DNA of 64,000 nt from Georgenia satyanarayanai. Lineage in GTDB: Bacteria; Actinomycetota; Actinomycetes; Actinomycetales; Actinomycetaceae. The notes under the pieces are model-generated. The model searched no databases, was not told where the DNA came from, and saw nothing but the letters and a program-made list of their open reading frames with translations. A program made the position numbers and the translations under genes. Below, one piece after another: positions 63,982 to 64,000 of the stretch (positions are counted from its first letter, which is position 1; the number at the start of each line of letters is the position of its first letter). The stretch is from contig NZ_VUKC01000010.1 in NCBI RefSeq assembly GCF_009193135.1, forward strand, positions 48,202 to 112,201. The letters run 5' to 3'.

Positions 63982-64000
63982 GCGGGGGGGGTGTGGGCGG

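Overview
The window is very GC-rich (roughly three quarters G+C by eye), uses GTG starts freely and ends genes almost only with TGA or TAG. It carries mycothiol chemistry (Mca), two G5/DUF348-type Rpf or lytic-transglycosylase proteins and DUF501/DUF4307 proteins. Together these point to a high-GC actinobacterium, most likely of the order Micrococcales. The core gene order (pmt<>rsmI, metG-tatD-rpfB-ksgA-ispE, tRNA-Gln, glmU-prs, rplY-pth, mfd, mazG-eno-divIC-DUF501-ppx, greA<>DUF4307/mca, hemolysin III<>uppS, phoH) is, as I recall it, the order of the Mycobacterium tuberculosis Rv1002-Rv1095 region. The backbone is therefore an old chromosomal housekeeping block with accessory genes inserted between its pieces.

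Layout. 1-3967 (minus): osmoprotectant/quaternary-amine ABC transporter (ATPase, two permeases, lipoprotein) followed by a DinB-like protein and a partial hypothetical gene. 4148-7050 (plus): a disulfide-type flavoprotein reductase and a GH13 amylase-family enzyme. 7182-11441 (minus): sugar-lactone oxidase, an ECF sigma/O6-alkylguanine methyltransferase pair, and a protein mannosyltransferase. 11484-14072: rsmI, universal stress protein, nicotinamidase, PH-like membrane protein. 14363-23563 (plus): metG, tatD, two cell-wall lytic factors, ksgA, ispE and an ABC-F ATPase. 23645-28488: a frameshifted FAD oxidoreductase, MarR, an ABC-2 exporter and TetR. 28576-31349: tRNA-Gln, glmU, prs. 31634-34661: an accessory AbiEi/DUF559-like gene, rplY, pth and a Sua5/YciO protein on the minus strand. 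34810-44417: mfd, a small Cys-rich protein, lipoprotein, mazG, eno, divIC, DUF501, ppx, family-5 uracil-DNA glycosylase. 44449-50368: an unusual tRNA with a UAA anticodon, NDH-2, an ABC exporter, a Bax-inhibitor-like protein and an acetyl esterase. 50416-54096: RND transporter with divergent MarR. 54106-63739: FKBP, msrA, AI-2E transporter, ilvA, greA, DUF4307, mca, hemolysin III, uppS and phoH.

Non-coding signals are unusually legible. Many genes look leaderless: a TANNNT-like -10 box sits 6-7 bp before the start codon. The two lytic-factor genes share a direct-repeat box overlapping their -10. The RND/MarR and hemolysin III promoters carry clear palindromes. Gene ends are marked by very long, near-perfect inverted repeats without a T-tract. 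A related 18-bp GC-rich motif (core GAGAGCCG / GACAGCCGA) forms tandem arrays or hairpins at six or more intergenic sites.

I saw no prophage, insertion sequence, CRISPR array or biosynthetic cluster. The strongest candidates for undescribed biology are the 18-bp repeat family and the class-I-shaped UAA tRNA.
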